Source: Candidatus Lambdaproteobacteria bacterium
GTDB taxonomy: Bacteria > SAR324 > JACQKK01
DNA: 47,942 nt
NCBI GenBank assembly: GCA_016204605.1
Contig: JACQKK010000046.1
Span: 1-47,942, forward strand
Direction: 5' to 3'
This document shows, piece by piece, positions 17,334 through 24,934 of this stretch. Both the position numbers and the translations under genes were made by a program. Under the pieces are notes generated by a model. That model was given only the letters and a program-made list of their open reading frames with translations. It was not told the origin of the DNA and ran no database searches. Position 1 is the stretch's first letter. Every line of letters begins with the position of its first letter.

Positions 17334-18119
17334 ATGTCGATCATTCCGAACAGGGCACGGGAGCGGCTGGCCGCGGGCCAACTCTCCCTGGGCATGGGGC
17401 TGCGCCAGGCCCGCACGGTGGATATCGGCCGTGTGATCGCCGTGAGCGGCTTCGACTGGGCCTTCATCGACATGGAGCACAACACGATGGGCATCGACAC
17501 GGCGGCCCAGATCGCCGTGGCCTGCCACGACGCGGGCGTGACGCCCATCGTGCGGGTGCCGGGCTACGAGCACTACCTCTCCACCCGCCTGCTCGATGCG
17601 GGGGCCATGGGCATCGTCTTCCCCCACGTCGATTCCGCGCCGCAGGCCCGGGAGCTGGTCGGCCACTGCAAGTACCCGCCCATGGGCCACCGCTCCGTGG
17701 GCGGACCCATGGCGCAGCTCGGCTTCCGCCCGTACCCGCGGGCCGAATCGACGGCGCTCGTCAACCAGGAAACGCTGATGGTGATGATGCTCGAATCGCC
17801 CCAGGCGATCGACGCCGCCGATGCCATCGCCGCCGTGCCGGGCGTGGACGTGCTGCTGATGGGCACCAACGACCTGACCATGGAGCTGGGCATCCCCGGC
17901 AAGTACGGCGATCCCAAGGTGGTGCAGGCCTACGAGCGGATGATCGCCGCCTGCCGCGCCCACGGCAAGTATCCCGGCATGGGCGGCATCTACGACCACC
18001 CCACCATGGAGAAGTACATCCGCATGGGGGCCCGCTTCATCCTCTCGGGCAGCGACCTCGCCTTCCTGATGGCCGGGGCGCAGGCCCGCACCGATTTCCT
18101 GCGCGCCATTTCGGTCTGA
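17334..18119 (+). CDS. HpcH/HpaI aldolase family protein 2
   Basis: A 261-residue paralogue of the gene 88 bases upstream, sharing whole blocks such as GVTPIVRVPGYEHYL and CKYPPMGHRSVG. The catalytic His (DMEHN), Arg (IVRVP), Glu (MLESP) and Asp (GTNDL) are all kept. AGGAG at 17324-17328 sets the ATG at 17334. It probably forms an operon with aldolase 1. Differences gather in the segment after HRSVG and in the C-terminal GIYDHPTMEKY region, which may tune substrate choice. Confidence 0.92.
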   Translation: MSIIPNRARERLAAGQLSLGMGLRQARTVDIGRVIAVSGFDWAFIDMEHNTMGIDTAAQIAVACHDAGVTPIVRVPGYEHYLSTRLLDAGAMGIVFPHVDSAPQARELVGHCKYPPMGHRSVGGPMAQLGFRPYPRAESTALVNQETLMVMMLESPQAIDAADAIAAVPGVDVLLMGTNDLTMELGIPGKYGDPKVVQAYERMIAACRAHGKYPGMGGIYDHPTMEKYIRMGARFILSGSDLAFLMAGAQARTDFLRAISV

Positions 18120-18182
18120 CCCCCCGTCGCCCTCGCGAACGCCGGGGCCGGCCCCGGGCTTCGTGGCCGGCCGACCCGCCGG

Positions 18183-18890
18183 TCATGCCGCGCGCAGCGG
18201 CAGCGGCCGGCGCAGCCCCATCGAGCGCAGCAGGTGGTGCCACCGGTAGCGCAGATTCTGGCCGATCATCTGCCGGGGGGTGGGCGGAGGCGACGCGGGT
18301 GCGGGCTGGCCGCGCGGGTAGTGCACCGCGACCCGTACGTCGCCGAAGTCGTCGTAGTGCTCGCTGCGCCAGTCGACCGGGCCCACCTCGCCCTCCAGCG
18401 CCGGGTCGTAGAACGCCTCGGTCATCAGGACATACTCGTGGCTGGGCACCGTGTTCTTCATCAGCCGGTGGGCCAGGATCACGTCCTCGCCGGCCAGCTC
18501 CTGGAACTGCTTGACCCGCTTCACAGCAACGGCGCCGTGGTGGAGGAACGCCTTGAGCTTGAGCTGCACCAGCCCGCGGCAGGCCGCGCAGCCGCAGCAG
18601 TCGCAGGCGATCAGCTCCGCCTGCTTCCGGCGGAAGGGTGCGAACAGGGCCACGGCCTGGCCCAGCACGTCGCGCGCGGCCTGGGGCGATTTCTCGGCCT
18701 GCACGAAGAACAGCGCCGCATCGCCTTCCAGCTTGTTGAGTTGCAGCGGGTGGCGGGTGCCGTCGATGACGGCCTCCATCAGGTCCGTGATGATGGCCTC
18801 GGCGTGGCTCAAGGCCCGCTTGTGCTCGCGGATGAAGCGCGTGTAGCCGCTCACGTCCGCCAGCACGAGATAGGTCGGCGCAATCTCCAT
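18183..18890 (-). CDS. DUF2652 cyclase-fold protein A
   Basis: A 235-residue protein beginning MEIAPTYLVLADVSGYTRFI, typical of DUF2652. The opening LADVSGYT with Asp12 and the later KLEGDAALFF with Asp57 resemble the two metal-binding aspartates of class III nucleotide cyclases. An inserted Cys cluster holds C96, C98, C99, C101 and C104; the paralogue next door keeps only 99, 101 and 104. A conserved HRLMKNT helix follows. The last 50 residues are Pro- and Arg-rich. Activity is unproven: it could be a cyclase, an effector-binding relative, or a redox or metal sensor. The start is ATG 18890 after GAGGGGGAC. Tandem with copy B. Confidence 0.8.
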   Translation of the reverse strand: MEIAPTYLVLADVSGYTRFIREHKRALSHAEAIITDLMEAVIDGTRHPLQLNKLEGDAALFFVQAEKSPQAARDVLGQAVALFAPFRRKQAELIACDCCGCAACRGLVQLKLKAFLHHGAVAVKRVKQFQELAGEDVILAHRLMKNTVPSHEYVLMTEAFYDPALEGEVGPVDWRSEHYDDFGDVRVAVHYPRGQPAPASPPPTPRQMIGQNLRYRWHHLLRSMGLRRPLPLRAA

Positions 18891-18952
18891 GATGTCCCCC
18901 TCGCGATGGTCGCCCGGCCCGGCGGCGCGGCCCCCCCTGGCGCGCGCCCCGG

Positions 18953-19681
18953 TTATGCCTCGGCCAGGCCGGTCAGCGGCACCGCCTTGCGCAACTTGAG
19001 CAGGCGCAGGATCAGGTGGCGCTGGATCAGCAGGAGTTGGCCGAGCTTCTTCCACCAGGGCGCCGAGCCCAGCGCCGGCGCCGGGGCGACCGCTTCCGCC
19101 CCGCCGGGGTAGAGTACGGCGACGGGCACCGCGCCGAAGTCGTCGGCGGTCTCCAGCCGGCTCTCGACGGTGCCGAGCCCGCCCAGCTCGATGCCTTGCG
19201 CGAAGGCCGCCGTCATCAGCACGTAGCGCTTCCTGCCGATGGTGTTCTTGAGCAGGCGGTGGGCGAGGATCACCGGCTCGCCAGCCAGCTCCTCGAACCG
19301 GCGCACCTGCTTGAACCCCACGGCGCCGTGGTGGAGGATCGCCTTCAGGTTGAGCCGGCCTACCGTCTGGCAGGCGTTGCAGGTGCAGACGGTGCCGGCG
19401 ATCAGCTCGCGCTGGGTCGCGTCGAACGCCTCGAAGAAGCGCGTCGTCTGGCGCAGGATATCGTGCGAGGCCTCGGGCGCGTGCGGCGCCCGCGCATAGA
19501 ACAGCGCGGCATCCCCTTCCAGCTTGTTCAGCGTGATGGGGTACGCCGCCTGGTCGATGACGCTCTCCAGCAGCCGGGTGATGATGGCCTCGGCGTGGGC
19601 CAGGCTCATGCGGTGGTCGCGGATGAAGCGGGTGTACCCGCCCACATCCGCCAGCACGAGATAGGTCGGCGCAATCTCCAT
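18953..19681 (-). CDS. DUF2652 cyclase-fold protein B
   Basis: A 242-residue tandem paralogue of protein A. The first 12 residues are identical and both start codons are followed by the same nucleotides, so the duplication is readable in DNA. Asp12 and Asp57 are kept, with the CxCxxC core at 99, 101 and 104, then ILHHGAVGFKQVRRFEELAG and HRLLKNT. It is probably transcribed first, with A following 62 bases later. Both face away from aldolase 3, whose start is 305 bases off, so the shared gap likely holds both promoters. Confidence 0.8.
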   Translation of the reverse strand: MEIAPTYLVLADVGGYTRFIRDHRMSLAHAEAIITRLLESVIDQAAYPITLNKLEGDAALFYARAPHAPEASHDILRQTTRFFEAFDATQRELIAGTVCTCNACQTVGRLNLKAILHHGAVGFKQVRRFEELAGEPVILAHRLLKNTIGRKRYVLMTAAFAQGIELGGLGTVESRLETADDFGAVPVAVLYPGGAEAVAPAPALGSAPWWKKLGQLLLIQRHLILRLLKLRKAVPLTGLAEA

Positions 19682-19986
19682 GATGCTCGCTCCCTGGCGG
19701 GTGGATTCCGCACTGGTGTCGCCCCGGGCCGGCTTCAATGCTATCCGTCCCCGGGCCACCGGTCGGTGGCCCCGTTCACTCAGTATACGCGCACCGGCCC
19801 GCCCGGTGCAGCACCGGGGAGAGGGGTCGGCCCGGCCGACCCGTGCCGTGTGGCGGCCGACCCTCCGTGCCGGTTGGCATCGCGCGCAAGGCGGGATAAA
19901 GGGATCGGGAGCATCCCCCGCGGCGTCCCGGCGCATCCGGTGCGGTCGCCCGGCCTTGCAGTCCACACGGTCAACTGGGAGGGAGC
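19682..19986. other. Divergent intergenic region, DUF2652 B / aldolase 3
   Basis: No gene is visible. The gap should contain the start signals for the leftward DUF2652 pair and the rightward aldolase 3, but I find no clear -35/-10 pair. GGGAGGGAG directly before 19987 is the aldolase 3 ribosome site. Confidence 0.4.
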
Positions 19987-20778
19987 ATGGAACCGGTCAC
20001 TTTGCGCAACAAGGCCCTGGAGCGCCTGGCGCGCGGCGAGGTCTGCTTCGGGCTCAGCCTGCACATGGCGCGCACGATGAACATCGGCCGGATGATGGCG
20101 ACCTGCGACTACGACTTCGCCTTCATCGACATGGAGCACAACGCGATGGGCTTCGACATCGCGGGGCAGCTTTCGCTCGCCTGCCAGGACGCCGGCGTGA
20201 CGCCGATCGTGCGCGTGGCGGGCTTCGAGTCGTACCTCTCCACCCGCGTGCTCGATGCCGGGGCGATGGGGATCGTGTTCCCCCATGTCAACACGGCAAA
20301 GGAGGCCCGGGAGCTGGTCTCCATCTGCAAGTACCCGCCCGAGGGCCACCGCTCCGTGATGGGCAACCTGCCGCAGATGAACTACGCCAGCGTGGCCGGG
20401 GGACCGGCCAGCCAGGCCATCAACCGTGCCCTGATGATCGTGGTCATGCTGGAGACGCCGGAGGCGGTCGAGAACGCCGAGGCCATCGCCGCGGTGCCGG
20501 GCGTGGACGTGCTGCACATCGGCACCAACGACCTCTGCTTCGAGATGGGCATCCCCGGCCAGTTCGGCCACGAGCGGGTCAAGGAGGCATACCGCCGCGT
20601 GATCGCGGCCTGCCGCAAGCACGGCAAGCACGCCGGCACCGGCGGCGTGCGCGACGAAACCAACTGCCGCGAGTACATCCAGATGGGCGCCCACTTCCTC
20701 ACCGCGGGCACCGATACGGGGCTGCTGATGCAGGCGCTCGGCCAGCGCTCCGCGTTCCTGCGCGGCATCAAGCTCTGA
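19987..20778 (+). CDS. HpcH/HpaI aldolase family protein 3
   Basis: A 263-residue third paralogue with an intact active site: His51 (DMEHN), Arg76 (PIVRVAG), Glu156 (MLETP) and Asp182 (GTNDL). It is closer in some blocks to copy 1 (CFEMGIPGQFGH against CYEMDIPGQFGH) and in others to copy 2 (STRVLDAGAMG-type). The region after HRSVMG and the C-terminal HFLTAGTDTGLL differ. It is separated from copies 1 and 2 by the oppositely oriented DUF2652 pair. A strong hairpin follows its stop. Confidence 0.92.
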   Translation: MEPVTLRNKALERLARGEVCFGLSLHMARTMNIGRMMATCDYDFAFIDMEHNAMGFDIAGQLSLACQDAGVTPIVRVAGFESYLSTRVLDAGAMGIVFPHVNTAKEARELVSICKYPPEGHRSVMGNLPQMNYASVAGGPASQAINRALMIVVMLETPEAVENAEAIAAVPGVDVLHIGTNDLCFEMGIPGQFGHERVKEAYRRVIAACRKHGKHAGTGGVRDETNCREYIQMGAHFLTAGTDTGLLMQALGQRSAFLRGIKL

Positions 20779-20814
20779 GACCACTCCATACCGGTATAGC
20801 GCCAATGCGCCGGA

Positions 20815-20837
20815 GGAGGAGGGCCCTGCCCTCCTCC
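20815..20837 (+). terminator. Strong hairpin after aldolase 3
   Basis: GGAGGAGGGC and GCCCTCCTCC form a perfect 10-bp GC stem with a CCT loop, 36 bases past the aldolase 3 stop. No U-tract follows, so it is a possible factor-assisted terminator or 3'-end stabiliser, not a proven intrinsic one. Confidence 0.45.
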
Positions 20838-20913
20838 ACGGCGAGAGCAACCGCCACGTCCACCCCCCTGGGGAGCAATGCTCCTTGCACCCGTGGAATG
20901 CGCCTGTGGCGCG

Positions 20914-21089
20914 CGGGCCTCACCCTCCCCGACCCTCCCTCTCCTGGTGGAGAGGGAGGGAGCCCCGCACCGGCCACCGGCATGGGCTGATACAGGCCCC
21001 CTCTCCCCCAGGAGAGGGGGCAGCCGCGCCAGCGGCGGGGGTGAGGCTGCGGTGCCTGTCCGCTCGATTCCACCAAACTGACCCACTAC
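20914..21089 (+). repeat. Compound double-hairpin repeat, copy A
   Basis: About 176 bases with two strong palindromes: CCCTCCCTCTCC...GGAGAGGGAGGG, and CCCCCTCTCCCC...GGGGAGAGGGGGC. A third, weaker one (AGCCGCGCCAGCGGCGG) precedes GGGTGAGGCTGCGG. The unit ends AACTGACCCACT. The reverse complement of the last 182 bases of the window matches along its whole length with scattered mismatches, so this is a dispersed element and not chance GC richness. No gene is seen in the rest of this 440-base gap. Confidence 0.8.
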
Positions 21090-21128
21090 TCACTTTCCGG
21101 CGGCGTCCGCGCCGGTGCTGCATTACAA

Positions 21129-21157
21129 TATAATAAGACTGCGACGCAATCTCATTA
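21129..21157 (+). promoter_or_regulatory. TATAAT -10 and Fur-box-like sequence before the feo relic
   Basis: In very GC-rich DNA, a sharply AT-rich patch contains a perfect TATAAT at 21129-21134. Just downstream, TGCGACGCAATCTCATTA (21140-21157) resembles half to two-thirds of a Fur box on the reverse strand (TAATGAGATTGCG). The -35 region is poor. Position just before a FeoB N-terminal remnant supports an iron-controlled promoter that outlived its gene. This is a pattern match only. Confidence 0.42.
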
Positions 21158-21218
21158 CAGCTTCCTGACAGCCCTGCGCTGCTCTCCCCCCAAGCTCCCG
21201 CCGCGAGATCGATCCCCC

Positions 21219-21501
21219 ATGAACCATCACGGTGCCGCCGCGGCTCCGCTGGCAGGTCCGGATAAGCCTGTCACGCTGCTCGTCGGCAACCCGAACGTGG
21301 GCAAGAGCGTGCTGTTCGGTTTGTTGACGAGCCGCTATGCCGTTCGCGGCCCGGATGGGCCAGCTCTCCGCCCTGGGGCTGGTGCCCGGCACGACGGTGC
21401 GCCTCCGCCAGCGCCAGCCCTCGGTGATCGTCGAGCTGGGGGAAAGCACGCTCGCGCTGGATAGCGAAGTCGCCGACGACATCTTCGTCAAGCCGGCGTG
21501 A
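21219..21501 (+). pseudogene. FeoB N-terminus joined to FeoA C-terminus (chimeric relic)
   Basis: The first 40 or so codons from ATG 21219 encode a FeoB start: VTLLVGNPNVGKSVLFGLLT, the G1 (Walker A) motif of the ferrous-iron transporter GTPase. After SRYAV the frame runs into GC shadow. In another frame, from 21355 to the TGA at 21499, comes the C-terminal half of a FeoA (SH3-like) domain: GQLSALGLVPGTTVRLRQRQ then STLALDSEVADDIFV. More than 600 FeoB residues are missing. The simplest reading is a deletion that fused a feoB 5' end to a feoA 3' end. Neither part can function. Confidence 0.7.
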
Positions 21502-21582
21502 TGCCGGCGCCCGTCGCAGACGCGCCTGCAACGCGGGCGCGACCTTCACGCCCGCAGCCCAAGCGTGCAAGACGGCGCGGCG

Positions 21583-21705
21583 TCACGGCTCCAGCCACAC
21601 CTCGGTGAAGCGGAAGGTGTAGGGGTTGGTGGGTCGCAGGGCGTAGTTCTTCACGTGGGGCCAGTAGGCGAAGTTGCTGTCGACGTAGCCCAGCACCGGC
21701 CGGGC
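21583..21705 (-). pseudogene. C-terminal fragment of a family-5 ABC binding protein
   Basis: Forty codons on the minus strand, ending in TGA, encode the tail of a peptide/solute-binding protein: GYVDSNFAYWPHVKNYALRP then YTFRFTEVWLEP. The intact protein at 37-38.7 kb ends similarly (PWVKNW...CWRFTEVWLDR). The reading frame closes upstream at 21748-21750 with no further homology. Its N-terminal partner lies at 24033-24377 in the same orientation, with hflK-hflC in between. Confidence 0.8.
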
Positions 21706-22003
21706 GGCGTCTCCACGCCCGACACCCGCGCCAATCGCCCAGTCGCCTCACTTGTCCGCCGCCAGCCCTCACCCATTTGGTGATTCCCCGTTTCGTGCGC
21801 TCCTACTTCCGCGTCGAGCCACGACGCATACGATCGTCACGCAATCGCCGTTTCCAGGATTAATCGTTTGCATTGGTCGGGGGTCTGATGGACTATCGCT
21901 TTGGGAGGGCACGCGGGGACGCCGGCGAGTCGACCCGCCGCGGGCTTTCGTGTCGGGCGGACACCCGCGACGGACCGATTACTTCTATCAGGAGAGTGCC
22001 GAC

Positions 22004-23029
22004 ATGCGGCAGTATGATCCTGAAGCTCTGGTGCAGGAACTGCGGAATCGGTTCCGCGGATTCAAAGGCTGGAGCATCGGCACGTTGATCCTGGTGGCGC
22101 TCGCGTTGGTCGCGGCCTGGTCGAGCTGGTTCACGGTGCAGCCCGAGGAGACGGGCGTGATCCAGCGCTTCGGCGCGGTGCACCGCACCGCGGAGCCGGG
22201 CCTGCACTTCAAGTTTCCCTATGGCATCGAGACGGTCAGCCTGGTGCCCACGGCGCGGGTGCTCAAGGAGGAGTTCGGGTTCCGGACGGTTGCGACCTCT
22301 CCGGGCCAGCGCACTCAATACGCGAACGCCAGGGGCCGGGGCCTCAAGGATGTGTCCCTCATGCTGACCGGGGACCTGAACGTGATCGATGTGCAGTGGA
22401 TCGTCCAATACCGGATCGAGGACCCGATTCGCTACCTGTTCCGGGTCCGCAATACGCGGCAGACGATCCGGGACATCGCCGAGGCGGTCATGCGCCGCGT
22501 GACCGGCAACCGGCTGGGCAGCGACGTGCTCACCGTAGGCCGCGTGGCCGTTTCCAGCGAAGCGAAAGACGAGATGCAGAAGATCCTCACCGCTTACGAG
22601 TCCGGGGTGCGCCTGGTCACGGTGGAACTGCAGGACGTGACTCCGCCGGATCCCGTCAAACCCGCCTTCAACGAGGTGAACGAAGCGCGCCAGGACCGCG
22701 AGCGAACGATCAACGAGGCCCAGGAGCGGGCCAACCGCGAAATCCCGAAGGCCCGGGGCGAGGCCACTCGCACCATCAGCGAAGCCGAGGGGTATGCCCT
22801 CGAGCGGGTCAACCGGGCCAATGGCGAGGCGACCCGATTCCGGGCCGTTCTGGAGGAGTACCGCCGTGCCCCGGAGGTCACGCGTCGCCGGCTCTACCTG
22901 GAGGCCATGGCGACCATCCTGACCGAGGCGAAGGGCTTGTACATCGTCGACGCCGACCAGAAGGCCCTGGTGCCCTGGCTCCCGTTGGAATCGGCACCAC
23001 CGCCCGCCACCGGAGGCAAGCAACCATGA
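22004..23029 (+). CDS. hflK: HflK-like membrane protease modulator
   Basis: A 341-residue SPFH/prohibitin-family protein, normally pairing with HflC in a membrane assembly around the FtsH protease. One N-terminal membrane helix (residues about 24-43, TLILVALALVAAW) precedes the SPFH domain, which opens FTVQPEETGVIQRFG. A long charged coiled coil (INEAQERANREI...RTISEAEGYA) follows. It lacks the glycine-rich N-terminal segment of E. coli HflK. ATG 22004 follows AGGAGAG (21990-21996). Its stop overlaps the hflC start (ATGA). Context is odd: no hfq, hflX or purA nearby, and the pair sits inside a broken transporter gene. Confidence 0.9.
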   Translation: MRQYDPEALVQELRNRFRGFKGWSIGTLILVALALVAAWSSWFTVQPEETGVIQRFGAVHRTAEPGLHFKFPYGIETVSLVPTARVLKEEFGFRTVATSPGQRTQYANARGRGLKDVSLMLTGDLNVIDVQWIVQYRIEDPIRYLFRVRNTRQTIRDIAEAVMRRVTGNRLGSDVLTVGRVAVSSEAKDEMQKILTAYESGVRLVTVELQDVTPPDPVKPAFNEVNEARQDRERTINEAQERANREIPKARGEATRTISEAEGYALERVNRANGEATRFRAVLEEYRRAPEVTRRRLYLEAMATILTEAKGLYIVDADQKALVPWLPLESAPPPATGGKQP

Positions 23030-24027
23030 AAAACGTTTTCAACGTCGGGCTCGGAGTCCTTGGGTTGGCGCTGCTCTTCGCTGCCTCCGGAACGTTCTAC
23101 ACGCTGGAGGAGGGTCAGCAGGCCGTCATTCTCGAGTTCGGCCGCACGGTGGGCGAGCCGGTGACCGAAGCGGGCCTGCACGTCAAGCTCCCTTTCATCC
23201 AGGACATCCAGCGCTTCGAGAAGCGGCTGTTGATCTGGGACGGGGACCCGAACCAGATTCCCACCAAGGGTCGCGAATTCATCTGGGTCGACACGATGGC
23301 GCGCTGGCGGATCGCCGACGCCAAGAAGTTCCTCGAGAGCGTGGCCACGGAGGCCGGCGCCCAGTCCCGGCTGGATGACATCATCGATTCCGTGGTGCGG
23401 GACCAGGTCTCCGCCAGCGAGCTCGTCGAGCTGGTGCGGAGCGCCTCGTGGGAGGTTCCTCCGGGAGAGATCCTGGAAGAGGTGCCGGCGGAGGTGCGTC
23501 AGGAATTGACCAAGCGGATCACCCGCGGGCGCGAGGAGATCACCCGCACCATCCTGGCCGAAGCCCGCAAGATCATCCCCCAGTACGGTATCGATCTGGT
23601 GGACGTGCGGATCAAGCGCCTGAACTACGTGGAGAGCGTCCAGGAGAAGGTGTACGCCCGGATGATCTCCGAGCGGAAGCGCATCGCCGCCCGGTTCCGC
23701 TCGGAGGGCGAGGGCCGGAGCGCCGAGATTTTGGGAACCATGGAGAAGGAGCTCCGCCAGATTCGCTCCGTCGCGTACAAGCGGGTGCAGGAAATCCGGG
23801 GGAATGCGGACGCCGAGGCCACGCGCGTATACGGAAGCGCCTACAACCGTGACCCGGAATTCTATTCCTTCTCCCGCACCCTGGAGGCCTACAAAGAGAC
23901 GCAGAACAAGAACTCGGTGCTGATCCTCACCACGGACGGCGACTACTACCGCTACCTGAAAGAGGCCGGATCGCGGGCTCCGGCTCGCTCCCCCTCGGCC
24001 CGGAAACCGGCTCGAACTGCACCCTGA
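23026..24027 (+). CDS. hflC: HflC-like membrane protease modulator
   Basis: A 333-residue SPFH protein, partner of HflK. A signal-anchor helix (VGLGVLGLALLFAASGTFY) is followed by LEEGQQAVILEFGR and, near the C terminus, the HflC hallmark YNRDPEFYSFSRTLEAYKE, so the two paralogues are distinguishable. The last 20 residues are Ser/Arg/Pro-rich. It is translationally coupled to hflK. The stop lies five bases before homology to the N-terminal relic of the binding protein resumes, marking a sharp junction. Confidence 0.92.
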   Translation: MKNVFNVGLGVLGLALLFAASGTFYTLEEGQQAVILEFGRTVGEPVTEAGLHVKLPFIQDIQRFEKRLLIWDGDPNQIPTKGREFIWVDTMARWRIADAKKFLESVATEAGAQSRLDDIIDSVVRDQVSASELVELVRSASWEVPPGEILEEVPAEVRQELTKRITRGREEITRTILAEARKIIPQYGIDLVDVRIKRLNYVESVQEKVYARMISERKRIAARFRSEGEGRSAEILGTMEKELRQIRSVAYKRVQEIRGNADAEATRVYGSAYNRDPEFYSFSRTLEAYKETQNKNSVLILTTDGDYYRYLKEAGSRAPARSPSARKPARTAP

Positions 24028-24032
24028 TCGGT

Positions 24033-24377
24033 CGCGGCGGTGAGCGGCCTGCCATCGTGCCACCTGGCGCCGGGGTGCAGCGTGAAGGTCAGCCGCCTGC
24101 CGTCGGGGCTCCAGGCCCAGCGCTCCGCCGCCTCGGGCACGATCGTGCGCAGGCTCACCTCCTCCGCGCTGGGGTTGTAGAGCACCAGGTTGCTGAACAT
24201 GGGCGCCGTGCCCCAGGCTCCGACGCCCCCGAGATGCTCGTGCAGAGAAAGCGTGGACACGTTGCGGGTGAGCACCTTGAGCACGCCGCCGTACTTCTGC
24301 GCCCAGGCCCCGGAGCCTCCGGCCAGCGCCACCAGCGCCAGCGACCCGACCCGTTTCCAGCATGCGCCCGTCTTCAT
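24033..24377 (-). pseudogene. N-terminal fragment of a family-5 ABC binding protein
   Basis: On the minus strand, 115 codons from ATG 24377 encode a signal peptide (SLALVALAGGSGAWA, cleavage before QKYGG) and the start of an SBP_bac_5 protein through AAERWAWSPDGRRLTFTLHP and ARWHDGRPLTAA. In the intact paralogue at 38.6 kb the matching stretch is VRWHDGKPFTARD, which continues for more than 400 residues; here homology stops at once. About 370 central residues are absent, and the last 40 survive at 21583-21705. The gene is inactivated. Confidence 0.85.
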
Positions 24378-24934
24378 GGCCGTCTCTCCGTGATGGCGGG
24401 GCGGCGGGATGGCGGGCTGCCCTCGGCCACGCCGGCCGACCGCCCCCCGGTGAGCCTTCGGCACCGCCGATCCCGCCCCCTCCGCAGGAATTGCGCCAGC
24501 CTATGGAGAGCGCTCCGCCCTTGTCAACACCCGCGCAGGTCGCCCGGAGCGGGGCCGAGCGAGGTTCGCGCCGCGGCGCTTGCGGGGAAGCCGGCGTTGG
24601 GATATGGCAGGCGGAGCCGACCCAAGCCACGCGGCGGCCGGCGGCGGCCAACCGACCCACGCCCACTGGACGTCGGCGGTGGCGCCCAGGCTCGTCGCGC
24701 GGCCCATCGAGCTGCCGGGCCAGTGGGAGCCGCTGCCGGACGCCGCCGCGGACGACCTGGGCCCGCCCGCGGATTGTCGGGCGCCCGCGCCATGGCCCGT
24801 ACGCGCCATGGCCCGCACGCACAAGGGCCTGGCGTGATCGAGCCGGGCGTCACGGGGCGCCTCGCCGCGGCGGCGGCGCCCGATCACGACCTGCCGCCAC
24901 CTGGGCGGCGCACCACCTTCCGGAACGAGGGAAC
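24378..24934. other. Intergenic region with no recognised gene
   Basis: Frames here give proline/arginine-rich translations with no family resemblance. One plus-strand frame (24580-24837, 85 codons) has no clear ribosome site or motif. A 16-base unit, CGCGCCATGGCCCGTA, occurs twice in tandem with one mismatch at 24786-24817. The leftward relic and the rightward CoA transferase both start here, but no promoter is obvious. Confidence 0.4.

Noticed and set aside
21752..22003. A longer HflK with 84 extra residues
   Set aside because: The added sequence is not HflK-like, and AGGAGAG sits at the right distance before ATG 22004.
24786..24817. A tandem 16-base repeat as a CRISPR or binding array
   Set aside because: Only two adjacent units with no spacers; too short for either call.
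24580..24837. An 85-codon gene in the gap before the CoA transferase
   Set aside because: No ribosome site, no motif and low-complexity Pro/Ala/Arg content.
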